From Planctomycetota bacterium (GTDB lineage Bacteria; Planctomycetota; UBA11346): a stretch of 7,205 nt of DNA. Both the position numbers and the translations under genes were made by a program. The notes under the pieces are model-generated. The model had not been told where the DNA came from. It made no database searches and was given only the letters and a program-made list of their open reading frames with translations. The stretch lies in contig CANETI010000128.1 of assembly GCA_947440715.1 (NCBI GenBank), positions 1 to 7,205 on the forward strand. Reading direction: 5' to 3'. Below, in pieces: positions 6,662 through 7,205 of this stretch (its first letter is position 1; each line of letters begins with the position of its first letter).

Positions 6662-7205
6662 ATGAAACAAGATATCACCCATATGGGTTCGACTTCCCGT
6701 TTCATGGTTTCATTGCAATTTGGTATTTTATCGCTGTTAAGCGCGTTCCTGCTGTTTCAGGTTCAGCCAGTGATTAGTAAATTTATTTTGCCATGGTTCG
6801 GCGGTGGTCCAGGGGTGTGGACAACCTGTATGTTATTTTTTCAGGTAGTATTGTTTGCCGGTTATGCTTACGCGCACGTTTTGACTCTTCTGCCGCAGCG
6901 TTGGCAGGGAATTATTCATGCTATGTTGGTTTTGTTGGCGGCTGTAACGCTTCCGATTGCGCCTGGGCCACAGTGGAAGCCGTCGGGTTTGGAGGATCCA
7001 GCCTGGGGAATTATTCTCCTGTTATTAGCGAATGTGGCGTTGCCCTATTTTGTGCTCTCGAGTACCAGTCCGTTGGTGCAGGTGTGGTTTAGCCGCAGTG
7101 GCGGTGGGCGTTCTCCGTGGCGCTTATACGCGCTATCGAATATTGGCTCATTAGCAGCGTTGCTGACTTATCCGTTTTTAATTGAGCCGCGCTGGGATGT
7201 CATGC
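6662..7205 (+). CDS. Fused MFS/spermidine-synthase-like integral membrane protein, 3' partial
   Basis: The frame opens at ATG 6662 and stays open to the right edge (181 complete codons), so the end is missing. The segment FLLFQVQPVISKFILPWFGG at residues 29-48, then GPGVWTTCMLFFQVVLFAGYA at 49-69 and the later RLYALSNIGSLAALLTYPF at 154-172, is the hallmark N-terminus of large membrane proteins annotated as fused MFS/spermidine synthase. These usually have a methyltransferase-like polyamine-synthase domain in the C-terminal half, not visible here. Membrane segments are seen at about 14-38, 53-75, 83-101 and 115-136, with another starting near 155. Whether these proteins make polyamines, or transport anything, is not established to my knowledge. 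The start is supported by homology-like spacing but only by a weak ribosome site; internal ATGs at 6683 and 6704 are alternatives. A different-frame open stretch at 6793-7092 is a shadow of this gene. The gap of 122 bases from the redoxin gene makes functional linkage uncertain. Confidence 0.88.
   Translation, partial: MKQDITHMGSTSRFMVSLQFGILSLLSAFLLFQVQPVISKFILPWFGGGPGVWTTCMLFFQVVLFAGYAYAHVLTLLPQRWQGIIHAMLVLLAAVTLPIAPGPQWKPSGLEDPAWGIILLLLANVALPYFVLSSTSPLVQVWFSRSGGGRSPWRLYALSNIGSLAALLTYPFLIEPRWDVM

Noticed and set aside
6793..7092. A 99-codon + strand open frame.
   Set aside because: It is out of frame with the membrane protein starting at 6662, whose translation matches a known family over the same bases.

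Overview
The window carries five protein-coding genes, all on the + strand. The first is cut by the left edge and the last by the right edge. The gene content points to the Planctomycetes-Verrucomicrobia (PVC) group or a relative, because DUF1552 proteins, multi-domain PSC/DUF1587-DUF1585 cytochromes, FecR fusions and long secreted redoxins are typical there. Base composition looks intermediate. No rRNA, tRNA, CRISPR, insertion sequence or phage gene is visible. I cannot name a genus.

Layout. (1) Positions 2-1357: the C-terminal part of a protein with a FecR domain followed by an alpha-helical alginate-lyase-like domain. (2) Positions 1528-2937: a DUF1552 protein with a twin-arginine-type N-terminus. 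(3) Positions 3087-4970: a secreted cytochrome-like protein with domain order PSC (CxxCH), DUF1587, DUF1595, DUF1592, DUF1588 (second CxxCH), DUF1585. (4) Positions 5298-6539: an exported protein with two tandem thioredoxin-fold domains; the first has SNHC in place of the usual CNHC, the second has an intact WCQPC. (5) Positions 6662-7205: the start of a polytopic membrane protein of the fused MFS/spermidine-synthase-like type, running off the right edge.

The gaps between genes are long for a tight operon (170, 149, 327 and 122 bases). The first holds a strong ribosome binding site that moves the DUF1552 start to 1528. The second holds a perfect 11-bp hairpin just after the DUF1552 gene. The third holds a sigma70-like promoter and a small inverted/direct repeat before the redoxin gene.

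How the genes may work together: four of the five products look exported or periplasm-facing. The DUF1552 and DUF1592-type genes are a recurrent pair of unknown function in these phyla, probably an exported metal/phosphatase-fold protein with a c-type cytochrome. A redoxin with a TlpA/ResA-like active site beside them could keep the CxxCH cysteines of the apocytochrome reduced for haem attachment, but this is inference. Nothing in the window proves a shared pathway, and I see no clear defence or mobile system.
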